In this document: positions 46,200 to 56,785 of the stretch, piece by piece | Layout of the letters: the number at the start of each line of letters is the position of its first letter | Numbering within the stretch: position 1 is the stretch's first letter | Assembly: GCA_022432975.1 (NCBI GenBank) | Contig: CM039505.1 | Span: 52,551,749 to 52,615,748 of the forward strand | Direction of reading: 5' to 3' | Source of the DNA: Begonia masoniana | Lineage: Eukaryota > Streptophyta > Magnoliopsida > Cucurbitales > Begoniaceae | DNA: 64,000 nucleotides | Translations under genes and position numbers: made by a program | Notes under the pieces: model-generated | What the model was told of the DNA's origin: nothing | Databases searched by the model: none | What the model saw: the letters and a program-made list of their open reading frames with translations, nothing else

Positions 46200-48271
46200 A
46201 GCGTAGATTTTACTTTCTTTAATTTAATAAACTACTATGTTACACTCAAAAAAAAAAACTCAATGTAATAACAAAAAATGAAAAAAAAATAGTTATTAAA
46301 AGAAGTAGCACAATACAAAATTACAAGATCTTTCAATCTACAAAGGCAATCTACCAGAGAACTCCGTATTCTAATCTCTAATTTAATAATTTAAAAAAAC
46401 AAAAAATGTAAGGTTATGTGAAGAAAAAAAAAGAAGAAAATAAGTAGAGAAATTTAACCTTAATCATTTCTTTGTGAATGCCAACGTAGACCTATACAGT
46501 TGTTGACCAAAACCCCAAAGCCAAATTATCCTCATCGCTCAAAAGAAGAACAATTAATATTCAAAACACATAATTATCAAAAAAGAAAAAAAAAACGTAG
46601 TTTAGATTTCACTTTCTCTAATTTAATAGAATACTATATTACACTTTCAAAAAAAAAAAAAACTCAATGTAATAACAAAAAATGGAGAGAAAATAGACAT
46701 TAAAAGAAGTATCACAATACAAAATTACAAGATCTTTCAATCCACGAAAGCAATCTACTAGAGAACTCTGTATTCTAATCTCTAATCTATAAATTAAAAA
46801 AAAAAAAAGTGTCAGGTTATGTGAAGAAAAAGAAACAGAACAAGAAAGTGAGTAGAGAAATTGAACCTTAATAATTTCCTTGTGAATGCCAATGTAGGAC
46901 TATGCAATTGTTGAACAGAAAACACAAAGACAAATTATCTTCATCGCTCAAAAGAAGAACAATCAATATTCAAAACACATAATTATCAAAAAAAAAAAAA
47001 ACGTACCGTAGATTATGCTTTCTCTAATTTAATAGACTACTATATTACACTCTAAAAAAAAAAACTCAATGTAATAAGAAAAAATAGAAATAAAATAGAC
47101 ATTAAAAGAAGTAGCACAATAAAAAATTACAAGATCTTTCAATCCACGAAAGCAATCTATCAGAGAATTCCGTATTCTAATATCTAATCTAACAATTTAA
47201 AAAAAAATAAATGTGAAGTTATGTGACGAAAAAGACGAAGAAAGTAAGTAGAGAAATTGAACCTTAATCATTGTTTTGTGAATGCCAACGTAGAACTATA
47301 CAGTTGTTGACCAAAAAACCCAAAGCCAAATTATCCTCCTCACTCAAAAGAAGAACAATCAATATTCAAAACACATAATTATCAAAAAATGAAAAAAAAA
47401 AACGTAGTCTAGATTTTACTTTTTCTAATTTAATAGACTACTATGTTACACTCTAAAAAAAAAAAAACTCAATGTAATAACAAAAAATGGAGAGAAAATA
47501 GACATTAAAAGAAGTAGCACAATACAAAATTACAAGATCTTTCAATCCACAAAAGCAACCTACTAGAGAACTCTATATTCTAATATCTAAACTAATAATT
47601 TAAAAAAACAAGAAGTGTCAGGTTATGTGAAGAAAAAGAATAAAAAAATAAGTAGAGAAATTGAACCTTAATCATTTTCTTGTAAATGTCAACGTAGGAC
47701 TATGCAGTTGTAGACCAGAAAATCCAAAGTCAAATTATCCTCATCGCTCAAAAGGAGGGAGCGACTGTCTTGCCTTCCCCTGCAGAAGCGAGCTTTTGTG
47801 ACCAATTATGATTAAGGTTCTTTGATGAGTCGCCGATGTTGGAAATTGCCACTAGAATTACAAATATTGCAGTTGGAGAACGTAATGGATTTCTTTGTTG
47901 ATGTAAATTGTTCTCAATTTTAGAATGAGTGAGTAGGGTTAGCACCAGTTAATAGACAACGATTTCGAAACATCGAGGAATAGGGTTTGAGATTTCAAAA
48001 TACAAGGGGATAAGGATTTGAGATTTTGATTTTTTTCAGAACCCTTGAGAAAGATAATTGATTTTCTCCTAAACCCTAAAGAAAATTGGGGTTTAGGGTT
48101 TAGGGTTTTGTGTTTTTTTTACGGCTATGTATTTCTTGTTTTTTTTTCTTTAGGATTTTAGGTTTTGTGTTTTAGTTTTTCGATTTTTTTGTTTTTTTTA
48201 GAGTTCGGCTATTTTTTAGGGATTCGGTTTTCGTGTTTTTTTAGGGTTTATGAGGGTTTAGGGTATGTTTC
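46200..48271. repeat. Unit 6/7 junction: four satellite monomers, U block, T-rich spacer
   Basis: Anchors at about 46304, 46706, 47113 and 47515 (period 402-407 bp). U block 47741-47950. TTTAGGGTTTAGGG near 48090. Confidence 0.85.
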
Positions 48272-48555
48272 TACATCAGAGGCTATGCTCATCCCAAAAC
48301 CATAATCACTTCCAATCGAGACATGAAACCTCCTTTATCGCTTCTCCTCTTTTGAATCTACAAAATACATTGCAAAAATTTAACATATGTCATCCACAAC
48401 AAAATATATCTCACAAAAAATATGAAAAAAAAATGACAGAGATGAGAATATATACCTTGCTTTTGTCAATTTCACTTTGCATTACAAGCTTGTGCAACTT
48501 CTTTTTGTGACTCTCCATCTCGCAATACTACTTCACCTGAGCAACAGTCACATTT
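48272..48555 (-). pseudogene. Unit 7 delta-COP exon fragments
   Basis: D1 (48272-48358) has lost its middle and its CTGCAG acceptor reads TTTGTAG. A single D2 is at about 48452-48555. This is the most diverged unit. Confidence 0.7.
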
Positions 48556-48689
48556 TCCTTTTAGCGAAGAGAAATGATTTCATCAAAAGCAAAAATCAGC
48601 TTAAAAATTGTCTTGCAAAATCCCCTCTTCATCTAGAGAGATGGAATGTTCCAGTACCTTTTGATACTTGAGTTACAACTGCTAATCTT

Positions 48690-48878
48690 TTCTACACAGT
48701 CTATCGTGATATAATCACTATTTTCATCTTCGTAGTGAATATGCTTCATGGTTACTTGAAGAGATTTTTCTCTAATCAGCTTGTTAAACGGCCAACAAGT
48801 AAGAAAATGCTCGATGTAAATGTACAAGTTATCCCAAAGTAGATCTTGCATGTAAGGGTGGGAATAGTAGAGATCTTC
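48690..48878 (-). pseudogene. Unit 7 oxidosqualene cyclase exon fragment
   Basis: Reads [40 protein letters not shown] and [16 protein letters not shown] is closer to genuine cyclases than the central units' [10 protein letters not shown]. Confidence 0.8.
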
Positions 48879-49143
48879 CTGTAGAATGACATACCATCTT
48901 TTGTAAAAGAGTCAGTCACTTGTTATTACAAAACTAGAGATAGATAGGTCAAGTTGCACAAACCTATGCACAGAGATGACACATTTGCTTGCAGTTAATA
49001 AGATGGCAAGATTGAATGTGTAGCTCCTCCCGTAGTTGTAGGAAATTTATTTAGACCTCATATTCAAAAAACCCAGCAAAACCATCGTGAATACAATTCA
49101 GACAAAACCTATCATCCGAAATTAAAGTTAAAAATAAAAATAC

Positions 49144-49209
49144 CTTCCCATCAATATAACTTTGGTGCTCCATAATTGATGCCCTATAAGTTTCAATTCG
49201 CTTGATCGA
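49144..49209 (-). pseudogene. Unit 7 'H' exon
   Basis: RIETYRASIMEH then QSYIDGK followed by GTATTTT. The 5' codons and acceptor differ from units 1 and 2, so this copy's upstream edge is a breakpoint. Confidence 0.6.
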
Positions 49210-49219
49210 TTGAGTTAGG

Positions 49220-49417
49220 ACCACCATACAAAGGCTTTGTGAAAGTTTACTAGCTTCAACATTCCCCATCAGTAGTTAGATTTTTTTTATTTTAAAATTG
49301 ACCGAGCATAAGTTTGGAGTACCATACAAAGGCTTTCATGAAAGTTTACTAGCTTCGACATTCTCAATTAGTAGTTAGATTTTTTATTTTAGAATTGACA
49401 GAGCATAAGTTTGGTTT
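49220..49417. repeat. Two ~98-bp tandem repeats at array edge
   Basis: Copies 49220-49318 and 49319-49417 share CCATACAAAGGCTTT, GAAAGTTTACTAGCTTC and GAGCATAAGTTTGG. Confidence 0.85.
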
Positions 49418-51589
49418 GAATTTTTTGACAAAAATGAAAATACATAGCCAAAGCAATGAGTTTGTTCTGGAAATGCTATTTGAGGTGCGATTGCATTAGG
49501 ATATGTCAAACCAAAATCTTAAGTTTAGGACAAGTGAAACAACTCTTCATACGAAGAGATCGAAAAAAAAAACAGTATAGACAATAATGATGTCATCAAG
49601 AAAGACATGAAAAAATGTATTCAAGTTGAAAAATCTAGAAGACAATAAATTTCATTTTTTTTTTCTAAGGAGTCCTAATTGTATATTCCAAGATATCTTT
49701 GCAGTCAACTTTAAATTAATGGTTTCCAAAAACTCTTGCTAATTTGCCTTTCACATGGATGAAAGCTTTTAATTTATTTGAATTCTTCTTTCCACGTATG
49801 AATACAGGTTAAATCAACTATAATGTCCATGTCAATCATGGTCCCTACAATTAATTCTTATCCACAATTATTCATTCTTATTTAATCTTAACAACTTTAC
49901 AACTTCTTCTATGACATACACATTTAACCCAAATTGATTGCAACAAACTTCGAATTTGAATTTTATCGCCTACTATTCTTAATCTTTCAACTTTATATAT
50001 AACATGATGAAATTCTAAGTTTTTCTTACATTGATCTCTTTATCTTTGAATTCTCTTTCCATCGAATATCAAATTTCCATTCTTCCTAATTACTAAACTT
50101 CTACCTTCGAGATAATAAGGTCAATGTGAATTAGGATATGCATTCATAACTCTTAGAAAAAATTAAATTTATTTTGTCTACTAGATTTACAAACTCGATT
50201 ATAGATGTTCAAATCAATCGTGACGAATTTGTAAAGACATCAAAACTCTAGGGCAAGTAAAACAACCTCCCATGGAAGAGATCGCAAAAAAACTTGCACA
50301 CTAAAGCATTGACAGTAATGATGTAACCATGGAAAGCCATGAAAAAATGTATTCAAGTGTAAAAACATGGTAGACAAAATAAATTTCATTTTTTTGAAGA
50401 GTTATGAGTACATATATCTTAAGAGATATTCTTGTAAAAAAATTGTAAAATTATTATCATCGGGATGTCTCGTTAGTTTCTTTCCACATGCATGAAAACT
50501 TAAAATTTTATTGAATTCTTCCTAACATATATCAATTTGTAGCTTTTGAATGCAATTATAAATGTTTTATGACAATCATGGTAAGTATTTTATTTCACAC
50601 ATGTAAATGCCTATGTTGCATCTATTAACAGAGATAAGAACGAAATGAGTATTTAGGTAAGATTGAAAACATCAGGGTTGATGTCTAGCTTAAACAATTT
50701 TTTCCCCTATTTCTCTCCTCACCCATCTTTCTTCTCTTTATTTGTTTCCCTACTCTATTATGTTTCTCCAAATTTCAATGCGTAATTTTCCCGCCCATCA
50801 TTAGTAGTACAATTCTATAAAAATCTAATTTCTACCATTACCAACATTTGTCTCTCTCACACAATACCTAATTTAGTTTATCTTCAACTTTTTTGCATAA
50901 ACCTATTTATGAATTTGTAAATAATTGAGCTCTCTCTCTCTCTCTTATAATCTTTCTCCCACCGTCACCACTAATTCTTACTCTATGGATTCGTCATTGA
51001 TTTATTAGAGGTGACAATCATGTTTCTCCCCCCACTATCATTTTTCAAACTTCCAAAATCTGCCCACTCTTTTCTTTTAAAAAAATAAATAAATAATAAT
51101 TTATCATATTCAAAATTTGCCCTTCCTTTGTTAGTTCCACTCCCACCTATTTGGGTCCGTGAAAAAAACTCTAATCTTAGCCTTGCTTCTAATACCTCTT
51201 CTTCAAAGATGCAATACAAAGGAACAACACCATACTGTTAAAGTCCTTTGAGATTTGAAAAAAAACTAAACACCTTAATAATGGGATAGACTAATGTCAG
51301 TTTACTAGGATCGGAAACAGGCTTTTCTCCCGGTAGACCAACGTTCTACTTTAGGTCTCCATTCATTCAAGCAAACTCCTCAGAATAGGGATAGATCAAC
51401 AGAAATTAAAGGCAAAGAGACTTCTTCTAGTAGGGATAAACCAACGGATATTAAAAAGAAATAATAAAATTTTCGCACTTCATCCAGAGGTTGTGAATTT
51501 TATTGGCCAGAATTCACAAAAAAAAAAGTTAAGTAAAGAGAAGGCATTTTAAAATACTAAAAATATATTGATAATAATAAATGCTAGCT
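49418..51589. other. AT-rich gap with a dispersed duplicate
   Basis: No gene recognised. About 150 bp at 49520-49680 (ATGAAAAAATGTATTCAAGT) is repeated, diverged, at 50255-50405. The 78-residue minus frame at 50983-51219 has no familiar motif. Confidence 0.5.
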
Positions 51590-51810
51590 CAAAATTTTGA
51601 CGATGACAACGAATGAATCACGAATCAATGTAGTAAAGAATAGTTCCAAATAATAAAATTATAAATATAATAAAATTATAAATAATAAATTAAATTATAA
51701 ATAATAAATAATAAATTAATTTATAAATTATAAATTACAAATTATATTATTTGGAACTATGCTTCACTCCGATATTTTATAACTCATCCATTGTCATCGC
51801 CAAATTTTGG
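51590..51810. mobile_element. MITE-like hairpin element
   Basis: Inverted arms of about 66 bp: 51590-51655 and 51745-51810, sharing ATAGTTCCAAATAATA and GATGACAA segments, around an AT-only centre. Arms are imperfect. A TSD is not clear. Confidence 0.6.
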
Positions 51811-52659
51811 AACTAGACTTCACTTTAAAAAAAAACAATCAGAATTTTTAAATGCTCTCTACTCAATTAATTTTTTTGTAAATGTTAATAAACTTTACAA
51901 CTTATGCATGAAGTACGAAAATAACCATACACTAGAACTATCTACTTATTATAAAACAATTTGATTTTTGCTATTTATTTCGCTCACCACCTTACTTCCT
52001 CCTAGAAGTAATATGATTATATAATAAAAAAGATCAAACACTATCTTTTCTCTTTATATTTCACACCAATATCAACACGACAAACTTTTAATGAGGTTTA
52101 CTTATGCGAAAAGACAGAAGCAGTTTGGAAGAAAAAAGTAGTTGTTGTTAGTTAGTTTTAATAAATTGTATCGGGTAGTTATCTGATCAACTATAAAGAA
52201 ATTAAGAGTAAAAGGGGAGAGGTTGGAAAGAGAGAAAGGTGTGAAAGTTGTAAGGGGAGTTGAGTGTAATATTTCGGTACACTATCTAGAAAGTGAGTTT
52301 GTAAGGGAAAATAGTTAATTTTCCTCGTGTAGAAATTGATTTGTTGTATCAGAGATTTCTTCAATGATATTTCTGATTTTTCCCTCTGTGTGTGCCTATA
52401 TTGTGTTGTAAATTTCTTAAAATTTATCACACCACTATATATAATGAGGAAAAGCAATGAAAACTGTAGTGGATCATGAAAATTTCTTCAGGAAGGAACG
52501 AAGCATACCAACCCTTTCAATGCAATATTGAATTTTAAAACATACTCTCTCATAAAATTACACTCTCTCAAAATTGGGAATTTGAGACCCACTGCATCAG
52601 CGGATCAAGATTTGGAATTCAGGGTTCAGAGAACGGATTCTTTTAAATCCTTTCTACGA
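51811..52659. other. AT-rich gap
   Basis: Nothing recognised beyond simple AT-rich DNA. The 88-residue minus frame at 52191-52457 is not supported. Confidence 0.5.
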
Positions 52660-52990
52660 ATATTCCTATTTAATACTGCGTTCGTTAACCCTAGTAATCT
52701 GAAAAGAAAAAAAAAAGGACCAAGAGATAGAATTTGAGGAAAGCATTACCTGGAAAAGCAAGATTCGAAGTCGCGTCATTCTCCCTCCCTCTCCCCTTAG
52801 GGCAGTGGTTGCTCCCGGAGAGGAGATCCACATAGTTCAGCGATCCGGCAGAGATTGATCCAAATATCCGATCGGAGATGATCACGGAGTCAACGGATTT
52901 GGAACATTCGCCAACAGGAAAGTGTTACGCTTCGATTCTCTTCGGAGGGACTTATGCTCTCTATCAAAATTTTCAATCTTACTTAAAGAG
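52660..52990 (-). other. Candidate 5' exon/promoter block, copy 1
   Basis: About 330 bp repeated at 54338-54660. GC is higher than its surroundings. On the minus strand an ATG frame (MWISSPGATTALRGEGG) runs to a good donor, TTTTCCAG then GTAATG (52749). This looks like a gene's first exon with leader. The protein is not recognised and the next exon is not identified. Confidence 0.4.
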
Positions 52991-53144
52991 TCTAAATTTT
53001 ACTTAAAGTCTCTTTAAGTAATCAGCGATGAGTTCATTCAATCTCTAACTTAGGCACTTGCGTTTGCTGGCTGCTCACTAACTTACAACACCTGAAAAAT
53101 TGAACATATGAACCCTCTGTTTGAGCATAAAATTGGCAATAACT

Positions 53145-53178
<34 letters not shown>

Positions 53179-54337
53179 CAATGTTAATGAATCTAAAAAC
53201 ACCTAATAAGAAAGATCAAAATAATGCAAAGTGCAACAGACTACAAGAAAAGTACAGCTCTCTGCAAAGTATGTCATTTCATTCCTTTGTGATCTTCAAT
53301 GGCATACGATGATCCGAACCAATTGAGGTTGTTAATTACATGTTCATGGCATGATAAATCTTATTTTTCACGTCACAACTATTTCTCAACAACTTGCATA
53401 TGTAAAGAAGATAGTTCTTACCAAAAATACAGCACAACAAAACATCAAGCTGCTTGCTTAAAAAGAAGATAATTCAATTATCTTAAACTAACAAAGAATA
53501 TAATTCTTACAAAAAATACAATACAACAAAACAAAACATCAAGCTACTTGCTTTCATTAGTTCAGATAATGGGCATGCTCCACTAGAATGCATAACCTAA
53601 ACATGCCTAGCAATGCCAATTATCAAATGTCAAAGGACTCCCAATAAAAGAAAGGACCATGGGTCATTGAACTTTAACTAATTCAATTTCGGATATCAAC
53701 CATGATTTTGGGGACACTTTACCTCCATTCCTTCTTGCACAAAAGGCACAAAGGAAACAACCAAGAGAAATGATTGGAACAACAAAATTGAAAAATAAAA
53801 GAAATGTGGGAAGTTTGATTTATGACCACATCGAGAGTGGGATGGTAATTCTTTTTCTCTTGCAAATAGGGATAACATTGATTAAGACTTGTAACTTTTT
53901 TCTGAAAAAAAAAAATTAGAATGACAACGAAATACCACACAGCAAAAAAATAAAAATAAAAAGACGTAAAAGTGTTTGCCAATATTAGTGCCGAAACCTG
54001 TGGAGTTATAATCAAGACGGGAAAGAAAATACTCCAAACAAGAAAGATAAATTAATTGACATGTCTTGACCACTAAAAGGAATAGATAGGAGAGGAAGCA
54101 TATTGAAAAGTAAATCTCATGGTATCAAACATTAAGCAAAGTCCAACCTACGAGAATTTCAACTTCACAAAACCTGGTAGGGATTGTTCTTGTTAAGCAT
54201 TTGCTCAGACTGAACCCCCCCCCCCCCCCCCCCCCCCCCCAAGTGACCTTCCAAATACGAGTACTCTAGATGTGTCGATATCAGTCCTTCGAGAATGATG
54301 ATGAAGTACAGTCTAATCAACGGATTTGGAACATTCG
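52991..54337. other. Gap with A and C homopolymers
   Basis: No gene seen. A run of about 30 A near 53147-53176 and a run of 26 C at 54215-54240. A small duplication: CAAAACATCAAGCT(G/A)CTTGCTT near 53437 and 53527. Confidence 0.55.
54215..54240. repeat. 26-base cytosine homopolymer
   Basis: Uninterrupted C run flanked by TGAA and AAGTGACC. Very unusual in AT-rich plant DNA. Confidence 0.95.
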
Positions 54338-54660
54338 CCATTCCTATTTAATATTGTGTTCATTAAACCTAGTAATCTGAAAAAAAAAAAGTACCAAGAG
54401 AGAGAATTTGAGGAAAGCATTACCTGAAAAAGCAATATTCGAAGTCGCCCTCCCTCTCCCCTTAGGGCAGTGGTTGCTCCCGGAGAAGAGATCCACATAG
54501 TTCAGCGATCCAGCAGAGATTGATTCAAATATACGATCGGAGATGATCGCAGAGTTTGCGGATTTGGAACATTCGCCGAAGGGAAAGTGGTACGCTCCGA
54601 TTCTCTTCGGAGGGACTTCTGCTCTCTTTCTAAATTTTCAGCGACAGAGTGAAAGTGGCG
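54338..54660 (-). other. Candidate 5' exon/promoter block, copy 2
   Basis: Direct repeat of 52660-52990 with scattered differences. It lacks about 10 bp (GTCATTCTCC in copy 1) and therefore gives GGRLRILLFQ before the donor TTTTTCAG then GTAATG, while copy 1 gives GGRMTRLRILLFQ. Confidence 0.4.
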
Positions 54661-56785
54661 GGATAAGTTGTCTGCTCTCTTTCTATATTTTAAGCGATGA
54701 GTGAGAGTGGCTCTATAAATTTACCCGTTAATTCGTTCTACTTCTATTTTTATAATAATTTATTAAGGGGGCTTTATGCAGGATTCTTTCGTTCACAATT
54801 TTAATTTTAAATTTAATTTTTAATCATCTATTCTCTTTATTTTTCTGGTGCTAAGATCATAAACTCTGAAAATGAAAATACTAAATTAAAAAAAATTATA
54901 AAAGAATTTTCAAATTGCATTTACAATTTTTTTTTTCTTTCCCTTGTGCAATGAATATAAATATTAATATTTAATATAGTCATGTTTATCTTTAAACAAA
55001 TTATTAAAAGGTTAGTTAAATATTTACTCGTCAAAGTTTACTTGACGTGTCATACCATACTAGTTATTCTTTATTTATAAAATATTAATACATGCAAAAC
55101 ACTTAATTTAAATTGTCTAATTTATTGTCATAAAATATTCACTGTAATTAATAAATAAATTAATATAAAAAGAAAACTATAGATTTAATGTTACTAAACA
55201 ATCAAGTTATGAAATATATTTATCAACAGACCAATGATATTGAATATCCTCACATCTCAAAGTGAGAATTTACCTATTGTTGATGATGTATATCACAGTT
55301 GTGGCTTAAGCCAATGTCCGTGATATTTTAACATTTGCAATCTTTTTTATATTTTATCATATCTATTATTTTTCATATTTGATTTTATTTGTTTTAACTT
55401 CTTAAATTTATTTTATTATATATTTATTCTGAATTTTAAACAATAAAATAAATTCTATTTAAATGTTTGTGATGAACATTAATTTTGAATTTTTACTTTG
55501 AAATTAAATCACTTTATTTATTTTCAAATAGTTTATTTTCTAGATTTTCCACCTTATTTTCTGTTTTGTATCAAAATGACTATTTTACAACATCATACTG
55601 GTATACGAGCAAGGATTTTCACCACAACTCAATGGCCGACAAATATTATGGGGGATAGTTCAATGAAATTCACGAAACTTTCGACAATCTTATGCGTATA
55701 AAGTATACGATAACTATCAAGCGATGACATAAGCCGATAAAGCAAAAAATTCAATTATAACTAATCATACGAAAATAGAGAGCACAAATAACGTGGAAAG
55801 CGAATTGCATAGTAAGCAACATAAATAATCTATTTTATTTCTTAATGAAGCGTATTTATTATATTCTTTATATACGAGAGTTTTGTTTTTATAATATAAG
55901 CATTTTCATTAAGCTTTAAAGATAAAAAACTGAATTTTCAAGGACAAAATCAATTTTTTTCACTCGTTGGATTTTTTGTGATTGTCATTCAAAAAAATTT
56001 ATTGTTTCCAAAAACAATTCCAGCAAGAGCATTTCAAGTCTATCTATTGTTTTCATTTTTACCATAAATGAAACTTGTTTACAGACTTGAGCACCAATTG
56101 GGGTACTGAGAAAAATTGAAATCGCTTAATTATTAGATGATGCATGGTGTCAACCACTATCTTTATGTCCTTGGGAGCAGAAATGTTGCTCATTTTTTCT
56201 CGTCTTTTGGTTTTCTTTGGATACTGAAGTATGAATAAAACTGTTACTTCATTGTATCCTTAATCCCTTCCATTTTAGAGCTTCTTGAATTCTTCGTACT
56301 AGAGCAACACTCTTTTTTGAAATTTGGCTTTTTTATGAAATGGTGTCCTTTGTTAAGTTGATAAGATTTGTTTATTGCTTTAACATTGATATGATGAAAC
56401 CAAAATCTTACTAAATGCCCCGTTTGAAGATAAATAGTTTTATGTTGTTTTATTGTGATGTCTTGTATGTTGAATAAGATTGTAATCACTCTTTCAAATA
56501 TATAAGATTATACTTATCAAACATATATCTTAGGTTTTATAATGATATTATACGTGGTTGGCAGGCCAGTGAAACATGGTTTTCAGATGCGAATGTCTTG
56601 GTTCATTTTGAATCACTCAAGTTAAAAAATACTGAAAATGTATGGTTTGCTTGCTGGAGATGCCCGTTCTTTTATTAAAGTTATGTATAAGACATTCAGA
56701 AAAAAGACTTATACATATAGGATATTTTTCAGGGTTGTTATACTTAGTACTTCATTTTTCTTATCCTTTTCGTTTCTCTCGTTAG
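54661..56785. other. AT-rich gap
   Basis: No exon recognised. The 61-81 residue frames here (for example 55498-55701) have no family features. A possible upstream exon for the PDS5-like gene after TTGGCAG at 56565 is not convincing. Confidence 0.5.

Larger units (their letters stand above)
30240..49280. repeat. Higher-order tandem array of chimeric delta-COP/oxidosqualene-cyclase units
   Basis: Seven head-to-tail units in one orientation. Minus-strand order in a full unit: spacer block ('U', with SQKLAR-like frame), satellite monomers, oxidosqualene-cyclase exon, delta-COP exon D2 (one to three copies), delta-COP exon D1, then a T-rich spacer with TTTAGGG-like motifs. D1 starts at 30297, 32425, 35781, 38863, 42035, 45072 and 48272, giving steps of 2.1, 3.4, 3.1, 3.2, 3.0 and 3.2 kb. 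About 20 satellite monomers are interspersed: 1, 3, 4, 4, 4 and 4 in units 1-6, none in unit 7. Exon borders keep AG/GT signals in many copies, but frames differ and no unit encodes a complete protein. Homogenisation by unequal crossover or gene conversion is the simplest explanation. Confidence 0.92.

Noticed and set aside
30240..49280. CRISPR-like array
   Set aside because: Repeats are ~400 bp and ~3 kb with homologous spacers and eukaryotic exons, not short repeats with unique spacers.
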